A stretch of DNA of 64,000 nucleotides, taken from NCBI GenBank assembly GCA_964631865.1, contig CAZWAK010000021.1, forward strand, positions 1 to 64,000, in the 5' to 3' direction. A program made the position numbers and the translations under genes. Source of the stretch: JAFDVL01 sp964631865 (GTDB lineage: Bacteria; Acidobacteriota; Blastocatellia; RBC074). The notes beneath the pieces were generated by a model. It saw only the letters and a program-made list of their open reading frames with translations. It was not told the DNA's origin and made no database searches. Shown here one piece after another: positions 26,709 to 34,549 of this stretch. Positions within the stretch are counted from its first letter, which is position 1. Every line of letters begins with the position of its first letter.

Positions 26709-26729
26709 CACCTCAGATAGATGTTCGGT
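26709..26729 (-). other. Right fragment of IS-split attC
   Basis: On the minus strand, R'' ACCGAAC (26729-26723) follows the NTF2 cassette gene after its stop, then ATCTATCTG and AGGTGG before the IS. ACCGAAC is the exact reverse complement of GTTCGGT at 27311-27305, which opens that same cassette. Confidence 0.6.
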
Positions 26730-26734
26730 CGGTT

Positions 26735-27259
26735 TTATTGCTTGCTGTCAGCTTTTGGGTTTATTGCCGAACCGGAAGCGGCTAATAAACGCCATTGCCC
26801 ATCCGATTTTGTTAAGACCATCAGATTATGTGCGCTTTCTGAGTGCGGTTTCCCCTGTTTATCTTTATAACTTACCGTTTGCTGTCCCGTAACGACAACA
26901 ACATTTCCGTAAGCTTTGACTCGCATATCTTTGTTCTCTGATTTCGTGTCAGTGTCCCCCGCCTGGTACAAAATCTTCTTTCCTTCCAATACTTGTGCCT
27001 TTGTCCAGGTTCTGCCGTCCATCATGAAGATATATTCAGGTGCTAATACTCGTTCATAAATACTGGCATCCTTTTTGCTGTCTGCCTCCTCTAGCTGCTT
27101 TAGAAAAGCCATTACTTCCGGTTCAAGATTGGGCGTGTTTTCGAGTGTTACTGGAGTTGGGGCTTGATTGTTGGCGGCGACTTTTTCAGTTTTGTCATTG
27201 CAAGCAAGAAGCAAAAAAGCAACCAGCAACAGTGATGTTAAGCCAAGATATTTTCTCAT
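26735..27259 (-). CDS. NTF2-like (DUF4440-type) lipoprotein, cassette gene
   Basis: A 174-residue predicted lipoprotein: MRKYLGLTSLLLVAFLLLACND has a lipobox with the lipidated Cys at about 20. After a short linker comes an NTF2-fold domain of the DUF4440/SnoaL type (EADSKKDASIYERVLAPEYIFM, VTGQQTVSYKDKQGKPHSES, WRLLAASGS). Such domains act as small-molecule binding or catalytic shells. The start at 27259 follows AAAGGAG. The gene sits between attC 27305-27394 and the IS-split attC, and 8 bases on both cassette ends are reverse complements (GTTCGGTC / GACCGAAC). Confidence 0.8.
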   Translation of the reverse strand: MRKYLGLTSLLLVAFLLLACNDKTEKVAANNQAPTPVTLENTPNLEPEVMAFLKQLEEADSKKDASIYERVLAPEYIFMMDGRTWTKAQVLEGKKILYQAGDTDTKSENKDMRVKAYGNVVVVTGQQTVSYKDKQGKPHSESAHNLMVLTKSDGQWRLLAASGSAINPKADSKQ

Positions 27260-27304
27260 TGGGTTTCTCCTTTTGTGGGATGATAGCTTCATTTTGAGTT
27301 AGAG

Positions 27305-27394
27305 ACCGAACAACTCGTTCACCGGGCGCGCGCAAGCCCGTCGTGATTGACCACAACGCTCGTGGCGCGCGCTCCGGTGCAATGGATGTTAGGT
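27305..27394 (-). other. attC site with 14-bp stem
   Basis: On the minus strand: R'' ACCTAAC (27394-27388, perfect RYYYAAC), CACCGG, an unpaired A, GCGCGCGC, a loop of about 31 bases, then GCGCGCGC and CCGGTG, and R' GTTCGGT (27311-27305). The one unpaired base on the R'' side is the kind of asymmetry (extrahelical base) that sets strand polarity in attC recognition. Length 90 bp. Confidence 0.75.
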
Positions 27395-27627
27395 GCAATT
27401 TGGGGAACTACGCGTCTCATCTTTCTGGCTTTCACAACCCGAACCTTACGAAGCTAAAGAGTGTCTTTTCCATCCGTCGAGTAGCTAACTCTCTTTTATT
27501 TTGCTTCGCGACCAATCTCTTTACGACGTCATGAGCCAACTTCATTTTGTCTTTATCTCTCAGTTGTAAGTCGACTCTCTTTTATTTCTTCCGTCTTCCC
27601 CCTTTTGTTTTTACTTCGTCTGTTACT
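27395..27627 (-). other. Cassette without recognisable ORF
   Basis: Between two attC sites, 233 bases are AT-rich with a twofold ACTCTCTTTTATTT repeat. No ORF over about 60 codons has a ribosome site on the cassette strand. Such cassettes may carry a promoter or a small RNA; nothing further is seen. Confidence 0.5.
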
Positions 27628-27717
27628 GCCTAAAGGCAGAGATGCTCAGCGGGTGCCCCCTGAGATATTGGTGGTACTTAAAGCATCTGATGTACTCCTC
27701 AGCATCGCGTGTTAGCC
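27628..27717 (-). other. attC site, degenerate
   Basis: Minus strand: R'' GGCTAAC (27717-27711), ACGC, GATGCT, a variable part, AGCATC, TCTGCC, R' TTTAGGC (27634-27628). Total 90 bp, 6-bp outer stem with a mismatch and 2 more pairs. Boxes deviate by one base each from consensus. Confidence 0.55.
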
Positions 27718-27787
27718 CGCCTTTCGTAAGTCATCCAACTGATTAGTAGTCAAGGCTGCCATGTGTCCCATCGATTTAATCGCGCGC

Positions 27788-28366
27788 CTACGTCTTTGGC
27801 GATCTGAATACGCGTCGCCTTAGGACTACCAAGAGTGCCAGAATGGCAGCGCATACCGCAGTAAACAAGAGCTGCGGTGTGCCGCTTGCGGCTCCGCGAG
27901 GGGACAACATGATAACAGCAGTCGCAAGGGCTGAAGCTATGGTAGCAACCGAGAATGTGACGACCAAGAGGAACCATGCCCACCTCCAACGTCTCCACAG
28001 GCCTAAGCCACCGACGATCAAAAGGAAGGCGGGGACAAATAGGGACAGCACGCCATCCAAGGACGTAGTAAATAGATGCGGCTGTAGGAGTTTACGTTCC
28101 AGCCTGTAGTATCTCAGTTCCTGCCAGCCCAAGTACAACAAATAGATACCGACAAACATGAGGCCAAGTGCGCAATATTGCAGGAGCATGAGGTTAATGG
28201 ATACCTGGGCCCCCGAATCCTGCGCGGGCGATGAGACCACTAGCTCCTTGCTCTCACGTTCCACTTTTGTGCTTTCTATCCTCTCTCCTGCACGTAGCCT
28301 CTCTTTACACCGTTTGCAAAAGATCACCTCTGATTCGTTCTCGGAGCCACAGTAGGGGCAGAGCAT
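27788..28366 (-). CDS. Zinc-ribbon membrane protein, first cassette
   Basis: A 192-residue protein. An N-terminal zinc ribbon (CPYCGSENESEVIFCKRC, two CxxC pairs, residues 3-20) is followed by a polar stretch and four hydrophobic segments (LLQYCALGLMFVGIYLLY, LSLFVPAFLLIVGGLGLW, WAWFLLVVTFSVATIASAL, LLFTAVCAAILALLVVL). AAAGGAG precedes the ATG. Function unknown; this zinc-ribbon plus membrane layout is common among uncharacterised bacterial proteins. It is the cassette nearest to intI with an ORF. Confidence 0.75.
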   Translation of the reverse strand: MLCPYCGSENESEVIFCKRCKERLRAGERIESTKVERESKELVVSSPAQDSGAQVSINLMLLQYCALGLMFVGIYLLYLGWQELRYYRLERKLLQPHLFTTSLDGVLSLFVPAFLLIVGGLGLWRRWRWAWFLLVVTFSVATIASALATAVIMLSPRGAASGTPQLLFTAVCAAILALLVVLRRRVFRSPKT

Positions 28367-28455
28367 ACTTAATCTCCTTTACCATATATCCTCTCGGTGC
28401 GGCTCGATTCCGCTTTAACATCTCCTTTTCGCCAACTCTTTCGGTTCCTATCCGC

Positions 28456-28680
28456 ACCTAACATGATTTCGATGGACGAAAACGACTTTCCAATATTAGG
28501 AAGTTCTTCCCAATAATCGCCACTTCTTCCTAGTATTAGGAATTCACACCTTCCTAATACTAGCCAGCTTTCATCCATCCTTGCTGGCTCGCACGAGCAA
28601 ACCGCCTAGTATTAGACGGTTCTGCCTGATACCAGCCATTTCTGTCTATCAGGCAGATTTTTTCTTGCTACTATTAGGCA
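28456..28680. promoter_or_regulatory. Palindrome-rich region, candidate attI
   Basis: A GTTAGGT box (minus strand, 28463-28457) resembles an integration point beside the first cassette. To its right lie repeated CCTARTATTAGG-like units: an exact 13-bp inverted pair CTAGTATTAGGAA / TTCCTAATACTAG (28530-28542, 28551-28563), GCTCG-CA-CGAGC (28587-28598), and the near-palindrome 28601-28620. The repeats could be integrase-binding sites or operators; the attI call is an inference. Confidence 0.4.
28621..28663 (+). terminator. Hairpin with T run
   Basis: A perfect 11-bp inverted pair TCTGCCTGATA / TATCAGGCAGA (28621-28631, 28647-28657) followed on the plus strand by TTTTTTC. The right arm contains the stop codon of the minus-strand gene 28649-29047. 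Confidence 0.65.
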
Positions 28681-29047
28681 GGCGCGTTTTGCGGGTTGGT
28701 GGCAGCGTCGCTGCCACAATCCGGCTTTTGAGTCCCAGCGCGACCGCCTGATCGTAGCGTAGCTCCCACATCTTCCGACTCCGATTCCACTGCCCCCCCG
28801 CCCGTCGGATTTTTTGTTGCACGTCCGCTTCGGTGACGTGGACATGCAAACCGATTAACGTATTGGCCGGAATGGTCGTGACAGCCGGTTGCCAGGGCGT
28901 CGTCTCGACGATCAACTCGACGGTTTTGTGGCGTACCTGCTGCGCTTCGTCATAGCGATAGCGCACACAAAGTAACCGCTCGCCGTATTGACGAACTAAC
29001 CCTTTCGTACCGTCCTGACCGGGTTTCAGCTTTTTTCGGGCTTGCAT
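28649..29047 (-). CDS. Conserved-looking hypothetical protein next to intI
   Basis: A 132-residue basic protein from ATG 29047 (GGGAGG site), divergent from intI with a 144-bp gap. It has an N-terminal KKLKPGQDGTKGLVRQYGERLLCVRYRYDE region and a C-terminal motif IRRAGGQWNRSRKMWELRYDQAVALGL, which looks like a small DNA- or RNA-associated fold, but I cannot name the family. It lies between intI and the first cassette, so it may be part of the integron platform and not a cassette: no attC is visible at its 3' end, only the T-run hairpin at 28621-28663 and the palindromes beyond it. Confidence 0.65.
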   Translation of the reverse strand: MQARKKLKPGQDGTKGLVRQYGERLLCVRYRYDEAQQVRHKTVELIVETTPWQPAVTTIPANTLIGLHVHVTEADVQQKIRRAGGQWNRSRKMWELRYDQAVALGLKSRIVAATLPPTRKTRLPNSSKKKSA

Positions 29048-29093
29048 GTTGCCTCCCACTCTCTGAGTCATCGTTGGAGTAATCTGTGGCTAT

Positions 29094-29122
29094 TTGTCGT
29101 GCGAGACGCCGGGCAGTATAAT
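29094..29122 (+). promoter_or_regulatory. Sigma-70-type promoter of intI
   Basis: TTGTCG (29094-29099) and TATAAT (29117-29122) are spaced by 17 bases, 70 bp before the intI ATG. The -10 is perfect and the -35 matches at 4 of 6. No LexA-type box overlaps it that I can name. Confidence 0.6.
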
Positions 29123-29191
29123 TCCGCCCCTCACGCAACGCAAATCATTGCCCGACAGACACAGAAAATAAACTACCGAAAAGGAGCTGAC

Positions 29192-30169
29192 ATGGAAGCA
29201 TCACCGCCGCCGCCGAAGCCACGCTTAATGGACGAGATTCGCACGACCATCCGCCTGCGCGGCCTTAGTTATCGCACCGAACAAACCTACACCGACTGGA
29301 TCAAACGCTTCATTCTCTTTCACAACAAACGCCACCCGCGCGAGATGGGAGCCGAAGAAGTGCATGCGTATCTGGCGCATTTGGTGAATGATCGTAACGT
29401 CGCCGCGTCCACTCAGAACGTCGCCTTGAATGCCATCTTATTTCTGTACCGTGAAGTGTTATTACAGCCCTTGCCGCCGTTGGGCGATCTGCAACCGGCG
29501 AAGAAAGCTCCCCGCTTGCCGGTGGTCTTTACGCCGGAAGAAGTGCGCGCGATGCTGTCCCATCTGACCGGCACGAAATGGCTAATGGCCAGTTTGTTGT
29601 ACGGCACGGGGATGCGCGTGAGCGAGATGTTGCGGCTGCGCGTGAAGGACATTGATTTTGCCCAAAATCAAATTACGGTGCGGGCGGGCAAAGGCAATAA
29701 AGATCGCGTGACGATGTTGCCCAACAGTCTGAAAGAGCCGTTGCGCGAGCATTTGGTGCAAGTGAAACAAGCGCACGAAGTAGATTTGCAGGAAGGCTTT
29801 GGGACGGTCGAGTTGCCCTTTGCGCTGACGCAGAAATACCCGCACGCCCACCGGGAATGGCACTGGCAATACCTCTTCCCCGCGCCGAAGCGTTCGATTG
29901 ATCCGCGTTCACGGATCGAACGACGGCATCATCTCGATCCCTCCGGGTTACAAAAAGCGGTCAAAGCAGCGCTGCGGCAAGCAGGCATCGCCAAACACGG
30001 AAGCTGTCATACGTTGCGCCACAGCTTTGCGACGCATTTGCTGGAAGCGGGCTATGACATTCGCACGGTGCAGGAGTTGTTGGGGCACAACGATGTGAAA
30101 ACGACGATGGTTTACACGCACGTGCTGAATCGCGGCGGGTTGGCGGTGCGGAGTCCGCTTGATGTCTGA
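29192..30169 (+). CDS. intI: Integron integrase
   Basis: A 325-residue tyrosine recombinase. Catalytic residues are visible: Arg142 (GTGMRVSE), Lys near 167, His273-x-x-Arg276 (CHTLRHSFATH), His299 (LLGHNDV) and Tyr308 (TTMVYTHV). The key point is the extra stretch at about 193-248 (LPFALTQKYPHA, EWHWQYLFPAPK, DPRSRIERRHH), the insert that only integron integrases have and that recognises attC extrahelical bases. The end GGLAVRSPLDV also matches IntI proteins. The start at 29192 has AAGGAG. It faces away from the cassettes, as in known integrons. It inserts and excises gene cassettes by attI x attC recombination. Confidence 0.95.
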   Translation: MEASPPPPKPRLMDEIRTTIRLRGLSYRTEQTYTDWIKRFILFHNKRHPREMGAEEVHAYLAHLVNDRNVAASTQNVALNAILFLYREVLLQPLPPLGDLQPAKKAPRLPVVFTPEEVRAMLSHLTGTKWLMASLLYGTGMRVSEMLRLRVKDIDFAQNQITVRAGKGNKDRVTMLPNSLKEPLREHLVQVKQAHEVDLQEGFGTVELPFALTQKYPHAHREWHWQYLFPAPKRSIDPRSRIERRHHLDPSGLQKAVKAALRQAGIAKHGSCHTLRHSFATHLLEAGYDIRTVQELLGHNDVKTTMVYTHVLNRGGLAVRSPLDV

Positions 30170-30262
30170 AGTCCTTCTTCCTCTTCGCTTCTGTCACGCC
30201 CTGGCTTATACTGCGCCCTTAACATAAGCATCAACCCCAAATCCAAAAGCAGAGGAATCATC

Positions 30263-31987
30263 GTGAGCAAGAAAACTCCCACAGAATTACGCTCGCATCG
30301 CTGGCTCGGCGTCAACGATATGCGCTCCTTCGGGCATCGGTCGCGCGTCAAGCAAATGGGCTATGCCGCCGCCGATTATGCGGGCAAACCGGTCATCGCC
30401 ATCATCAACACGTGGAGCGACCTGAGCATGTGTCACAGCCACTTTCCCGAACGGGTCGAAGAGGTCAAACGCGGCGTCTGGCAGGCGGGCGGCTTCCCCG
30501 TTGAATTGCCGGCGCTCGCCATCACCGAAGTGTTCATGAAGCCCTCGCCGATGATGTATCGGAATTTATTGGCGATGGACACGGAAGAATATTTGCGCAG
30601 CCAGCCGATTGACGGTGTCGTGTTGATGGGCGGCTGCGACAAGACGACGCCCGGTTTGTTGATGGGCGCGCTTTCGATGAACCTGCCTGCGATTTATCTG
30701 CCAGCGGGGCCGATGTTGCGCGGCAATTGGAACGGGCAGTTTTTGGGCAGCGGCTCGGACGTCTGGAAATACTGGATGGAAAAGCAAGCAGGCAATCTGA
30801 CGGACTGCGAATGGAACGAGATGGAAAGCGGCATCGCGCGTTCCGCCGGGCATTGCATGACGATGGGCACGGCTTCGACGATGACTTCGATTGCCGAATC
30901 GCTGGGCTTCACGCTGCCGGGCGCGGCTTCGATTCCGGCAGTGGACGCGAACCACGCGCGGATGGCAACGGCGTGCGGACGGCGCATCGTCGAAATGGTC
31001 TGGGACGATTTCAAGCCGAGCGATTTTTTGACGATGCAGTCCATCGAAAACGCCATCGCGGCGGATATGGCGATTGGTGGTTCGACGAACGCGATCATTC
31101 ATTTGGTAGCGATTGCCGGGCGCGCAGGCATCCAATTGCCGCTCACGAAGTTTGACGAAATCGCCGCGCGCGTGCCTTTGCTGGCGAACATTCGGCCTTC
31201 GGGCAAATATCTGATGGAAGATTTTTACTACGCCGGAGGCTTGCGCGCGTGCCTGAATCAGATGCGCGATTTGCTGCATCTCGACGCGCTGACGGTGAAC
31301 GGCAAGACGATTGGCGAGAATATCGAAAGCGCGAAAATCTTCAATGAAGACGTGATTCGCACGCGCGAAAATCCGGTGCAAGCCATCGGCGGCACGGCTG
31401 TTTTGTATGGCAACCTCGCGCCGAACGGAGCCGTCATCAAACCGACTGCCGCCGATCCAAAGCTGTGGCAGCACACGGGGCGCGCGGTCGTTTTCAAAGA
31501 CTACAACGATATGAACGCGCGGCTGAACGACGAAGCGTTGGACGTGGATGAGACGTGCGTGTTGGTGCTGCAAAATGCCGGGCCGCTCGGTGGGCCGGGG
31601 ATGCCGGAATGGGGCATGTTGCCGATTCCGAAGAAGCTGCTGCAACAAGGCGTCCGCGATATGGTGCGCATTTCCGATGCCCGGATGAGCGGCACATCGT
31701 ACGGCACCTGCGTGCTGCACGTGTCGCCCGAAGCCTTTGTCGGCGGCCCGCTCGCGTTCGTGCGCGATGGCGATTTGATTGAATTGGACGTGCCGCATCG
31801 CAAATTGAATTTGCTCGTGTCCGAAGAAGAACTCGCGAGCCGCCAAGCCCAATGGATGAAGCCCGAACGCAAGTACGGACGCGGCTACGGCGCATTGTTT
31901 GCTGAGCGCGTCACGCAAGCGCACGAAGGCTGCGATTTCGATTTCCTGCACGCGGGCGCAGAGACGCCGGAGCCGGAGATTCATTAG
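30263..31987 (+). CDS. IlvD/Edd-family sugar-acid dehydratase
   Basis: A 574-residue dehydratase of the dihydroxyacid/6-phosphogluconate family, with the cysteines for its iron-sulfur cluster in SMCHSHFP, GGCDKTTPG and GHCMTMGTASTM. Overall it is nearest to the L-arabonate / D-xylonate dehydratase branch in length and in the conserved GYAAADYAGKPVIAIINTWSD N terminus, but a true IlvD (branched-chain amino acids) is not excluded. It starts at a GTG after GAGGAATCATC. BrnT follows 10 bases after its stop. Confidence 0.88.
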   Translation: MSKKTPTELRSHRWLGVNDMRSFGHRSRVKQMGYAAADYAGKPVIAIINTWSDLSMCHSHFPERVEEVKRGVWQAGGFPVELPALAITEVFMKPSPMMYRNLLAMDTEEYLRSQPIDGVVLMGGCDKTTPGLLMGALSMNLPAIYLPAGPMLRGNWNGQFLGSGSDVWKYWMEKQAGNLTDCEWNEMESGIARSAGHCMTMGTASTMTSIAESLGFTLPGAASIPAVDANHARMATACGRRIVEMVWDDFKPSDFLTMQSIENAIAADMAIGGSTNAIIHLVAIAGRAGIQLPLTKFDEIAARVPLLANIRPSGKYLMEDFYYAGGLRACLNQMRDLLHLDALTVNGKTIGENIESAKIFNEDVIRTRENPVQAIGGTAVLYGNLAPNGAVIKPTAADPKLWQHTGRAVVFKDYNDMNARLNDEALDVDETCVLVLQNAGPLGGPGMPEWGMLPIPKKLLQQGVRDMVRISDARMSGTSYGTCVLHVSPEAFVGGPLAFVRDGDLIELDVPHRKLNLLVSEEELASRQAQWMKPERKYGRGYGALFAERVTQAHEGCDFDFLHAGAETPEPEIH

Positions 31988-31996
31988 GAGCAACGG

Positions 31997-32272
31997 ATGG
32001 ATATTGGCTTCGTTTGGGACGAAAAGAAGTATAATCAGGTCGTCGCGGAACACGATGTGCGGTTTTATGAAGTTGTTTCAGCGTTTGATGATCCCAATGG
32101 CATTGAATCGCAAAGTCTTGTCGAACACGAAGAACGTTGGATATGGATTGGGAAAACGCCGTGGGATCGTTTGCTGGTGGTCGTTTATACTGACGAGGAC
32201 TTGCCAAGTTTACGCATCATCACCGCGTATGATGCAGAAGGGAAATTGATTGATGAGTACTATCAACGATGA
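31997..32272 (+). CDS. BrnT-family toxin
   Basis: A 91-residue protein of the BrnT (DUF497) family: FVWDEKKYNQVVAEHDVRFYEVVSAFDDP at the N terminus, RWIWIGKTPWDRLLVVVYT in the middle, LRIITAYDAE near the end. BrnT is an RNase that halts translation, neutralised by BrnA. AGGAG lies before the ATG. The gene overlaps the next (antitoxin) by 20 bases, a common toxin-antitoxin layout. Confidence 0.85.
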   Translation: MDIGFVWDEKKYNQVVAEHDVRFYEVVSAFDDPNGIESQSLVEHEERWIWIGKTPWDRLLVVVYTDEDLPSLRIITAYDAEGKLIDEYYQR

Positions 32273-32612
32273 CGAGTTTGATTATCCAGCCTATACCAGA
32301 AACAACCCGCCTGACCCAACCAAGATCCGGCGCGGCATTGAAGCGCATCGGCAACGGATAGAGGCGGCGATGAAGCGTCCCGCCATTCGTGTGGAGCAGG
32401 AACTGCTCGCGCAATTCCAGGAGCTTGCCGCGCCAGGGCAAAGCGCCGAACAAGCCATCAATCAAGCCTTGCGCGAATGGCTCGCGGCCAAAGGGTTGAA
32501 TGAGATGATTCGCGCGGAGTTGCAAGAAGCCGTTCAGCGAGCTTTCGTTCAAGCAGGAATAGAGTTGCAACGGCCAAAAACAGAACCGTCGCTCGCCATC
32601 GAAGAGGCGTGA
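32253..32612 (+). CDS. BrnA-like antitoxin
   Basis: A 119-residue protein starting MSTINDDEFDYPAYTRNNPPDP. The middle segment RPAIRVEQELLAQFQELA plus EQAINQALREWLAAKG resembles the ribbon-helix-helix DNA-binding part of BrnA-type antitoxins, with an added C-terminal helical extension. The ATG at 32253 is preferred over the TTG in frame at 32250. It overlaps brnT by 20 bases. It should bind and repress the toxin and its own promoter. Confidence 0.72.
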   Translation: MSTINDDEFDYPAYTRNNPPDPTKIRRGIEAHRQRIEAAMKRPAIRVEQELLAQFQELAAPGQSAEQAINQALREWLAAKGLNEMIRAELQEAVQRAFVQAGIELQRPKTEPSLAIEEA

Positions 32613-32989
32613 CACCTCGCAACGGATAACGCCCAATGGAAAGCTGTTCTTCGTTTTGTTGCTCGATTTGCAACGTGAGCGGTTTCAAGCCACTGAAAGT
32701 TGAGGAAGCCAAAGCCGGAAGCCGACAAAAGTAGCTGTCCAAAAACTTTCCCGCCAACCTCGAAAAGTTGCTGCCAAGCCGAACGACTTTGTGGCATAAT
32801 CCGGCGCGGATTTAACGATAAAGATTTTGAAGGTCATGCAAAGGTTAGTCATACAATCCGTCCCGATGCGCATCCGCAAAAACCTCTTTGCAGACTAGCT
32901 CCTCACTACCGACGCTCGCCCCTAATTGATGCGCTGGAGAATTCCAGTTAGCCCTGCTTCCCCGCTATATTTTGTTGGAGGTATTGACG
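32613..32989. other. Intergenic region
   Basis: These 377 bases hold no ORF with a ribosome site and no clear repeat. The GGAGG for the next gene lies at 32977-32981. Confidence 0.5.
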
Positions 32990-34357
32990 ATGCTCAGTAC
33001 AGCGTTAGAGACCACGAAACTACCACAAATTCACACGCCCTTGCCCGGCCCCAAAGCCCAGTTGATCGTTGATCGTGATGCCCAATTTATTTCGCCATCG
33101 TACACGCGCAGCTATCCGTTGGTGATGCAACGCGGCAGAGGCGCGATGATCGAAGACGTTGATGGCAACGTCTTTCTCGATTTCAATGCCGGTGTCGCCG
33201 TGTGCGCGACCGGTCATTCACACCCGCAAGTCGTCGCCGCAATCAAACAGCAAGTAGACGATTTCATACATATTTCCGGCACCGATTATTACTATCCGCA
33301 TTTGCCCGCGTTGGCGCAAAAATTGAGCGAACTCGCGCCCGGCGATGACGACAAGCGCGTGCATTTCGGCAACTCCGGCGCGGAAGCGGTCGAAGGCGCA
33401 ATCAAGTTGGCAATGTTCTCGACGCGGCGGCAAAAGCTGATCGGCTTTTTCGGCGCGTTTCACGGACGCACGATGGGCGCGCTTTCGCTCACGGGCAGCA
33501 AAGCGCGGCAACGTTCCGGCTTCGGCCCGCAAGCGTTGGATGTGACGCACGTGCCCTACGCGAATTGTTACCGCTGTCCGTACAATTTGACGCCGGAAAC
33601 TTGCGGTGCGCACGAAGCGAAAGGCCCGCATTGCGCGCGCATCATTGAAGATTTGATTCTGAAAACCACCGTGCCGCCTGACGAATGCGCGGCGATCATC
33701 GTCGAACCCGTGCAAGGCGAAGGCGGCTATGTCGTTCCGCCCGCGTCGTTCCTGCACACGATTCGCGCCATCGCCAATAAATACGGGATCAAAGTCGTCG
33801 CAGACGAAGTGCAAGCCGGGATGGGACGCACTGGGAAAATGTTCGCGTCGGAGCATTTCGATTTCGTGCCCGACATCATCGCGGCGGCGAAAGGCATTGC
33901 ATCGGGCTTGCCGTTGAGTGCTGTGATTGCGAGCGCGGACGTGATGAACTGGCCGCCGGGGGCACACGCTTCGACGTTCGGCGGCAATCCGGTGGCGATT
34001 GCGGCGTCGCTAGTGACGATTGAATTGTTGGAAACGGAATTGCTCGAAAATACTGCGGCGATGGGACAATATCTGCTCGACGGCTGCCGCGATTTGATGG
34101 AAAAGCATGAATTGATTGGCGATGTGCGCGGCAAAGGCTTGATGATCGGCCTTGAGTTAGTCAAAAACCGCACGACGAAAGAACCAGCGGCGGCGGAGCG
34201 CGATCAAATCGAGATGGAATGTTTCCAGCGCGGCTTGATTATTCAAGGCTGCGGCACGAGCACGATTCGGCTCTCGCCACCGCTCGTGATTGACCGCGAA
34301 CAATGCGATTTCGCGCTGCGAACGTTGGATGAGGCCATCAGCGCCGTCACCCCATAA
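32990..34357 (+). CDS. Class III PLP aminotransferase (GabT/ArgD-like)
   Basis: A 455-residue class III aminotransferase. Features: GNVFLDFNAGVAVCATGHSHPQVVAAI, FGNSGAEAVEGAIKLA, FFGAFHGRTMGALSLTGSK, EPVQGEGGYVVPP, VVADEVQAGMGRTG and the PLP lysine in AAAKGIASGLPLSAV. A CxxC-bearing insertion (YANCYRCPYNLTPETCG) occurs in the acetylornithine aminotransferase-like family. The substrate could be 4-aminobutyrate, acetylornithine or another omega-amino acid. The start at 32990 follows GGAGG with a 9-base spacing; an in-frame TTG at 32972 is not needed. Confidence 0.9.
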   Translation: MLSTALETTKLPQIHTPLPGPKAQLIVDRDAQFISPSYTRSYPLVMQRGRGAMIEDVDGNVFLDFNAGVAVCATGHSHPQVVAAIKQQVDDFIHISGTDYYYPHLPALAQKLSELAPGDDDKRVHFGNSGAEAVEGAIKLAMFSTRRQKLIGFFGAFHGRTMGALSLTGSKARQRSGFGPQALDVTHVPYANCYRCPYNLTPETCGAHEAKGPHCARIIEDLILKTTVPPDECAAIIVEPVQGEGGYVVPPASFLHTIRAIANKYGIKVVADEVQAGMGRTGKMFASEHFDFVPDIIAAAKGIASGLPLSAVIASADVMNWPPGAHASTFGGNPVAIAASLVTIELLETELLENTAAMGQYLLDGCRDLMEKHELIGDVRGKGLMIGLELVKNRTTKEPAAAERDQIEMECFQRGLIIQGCGTSTIRLSPPLVIDREQCDFALRTLDEAISAVTP

Positions 34358-34482
34358 ACACAGGCGCGAGCGGAAGCGCGCCGGGACAACCGCGCTTCCT
34401 TTTCTCCAGGTTCAGGCAAATTAAAATCCGCCTTAATTCTTTCAACTCTTTCGCGGACAAGAACTTCAGGTAAAATCTTTGA

Positions 34483-34512
34483 TTGACACATTTAACTGGA
34501 AAGCCGTAACAT
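34483..34512 (+). promoter_or_regulatory. Sigma-70-type promoter upstream of HU/IHF gene
   Basis: TTGACA (34483-34488, perfect) and TAACAT (34507-34512) are spaced by 18 bases, about 40 bases before the ATG at 34550. Confidence 0.6.
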
Positions 34513-34549
34513 ATTGGCAGCACGGATAATTACAGTGAGGGACTAAGTA

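Larger units (their letters stand above)
23336..30169 (-). mobile_element. Chromosomal integron: cassette array plus intI
   Basis: The integron comprises intI at 29192-30169 (+) and a minus-strand cassette array reaching left to the attC at 23336-23382. Sequence evidence: IntI carries the integron-specific insert; ORFs in the array all read away from intI; three ORFs stop inside the R'' box of their attC; and cassette starts match their own R'' as reverse complement (details in the individual attC entries). The IS110-family element at about 25162-26708 sits inside one attC. Exact attI and the number of cassettes are uncertain. Confidence 0.82.

Noticed and set aside
30566..32053. 495-residue antisense ORF opposite the dehydratase
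   Set aside because: The dehydratase on the plus strand is a clear family member; the antisense product is Arg/His-rich noise.
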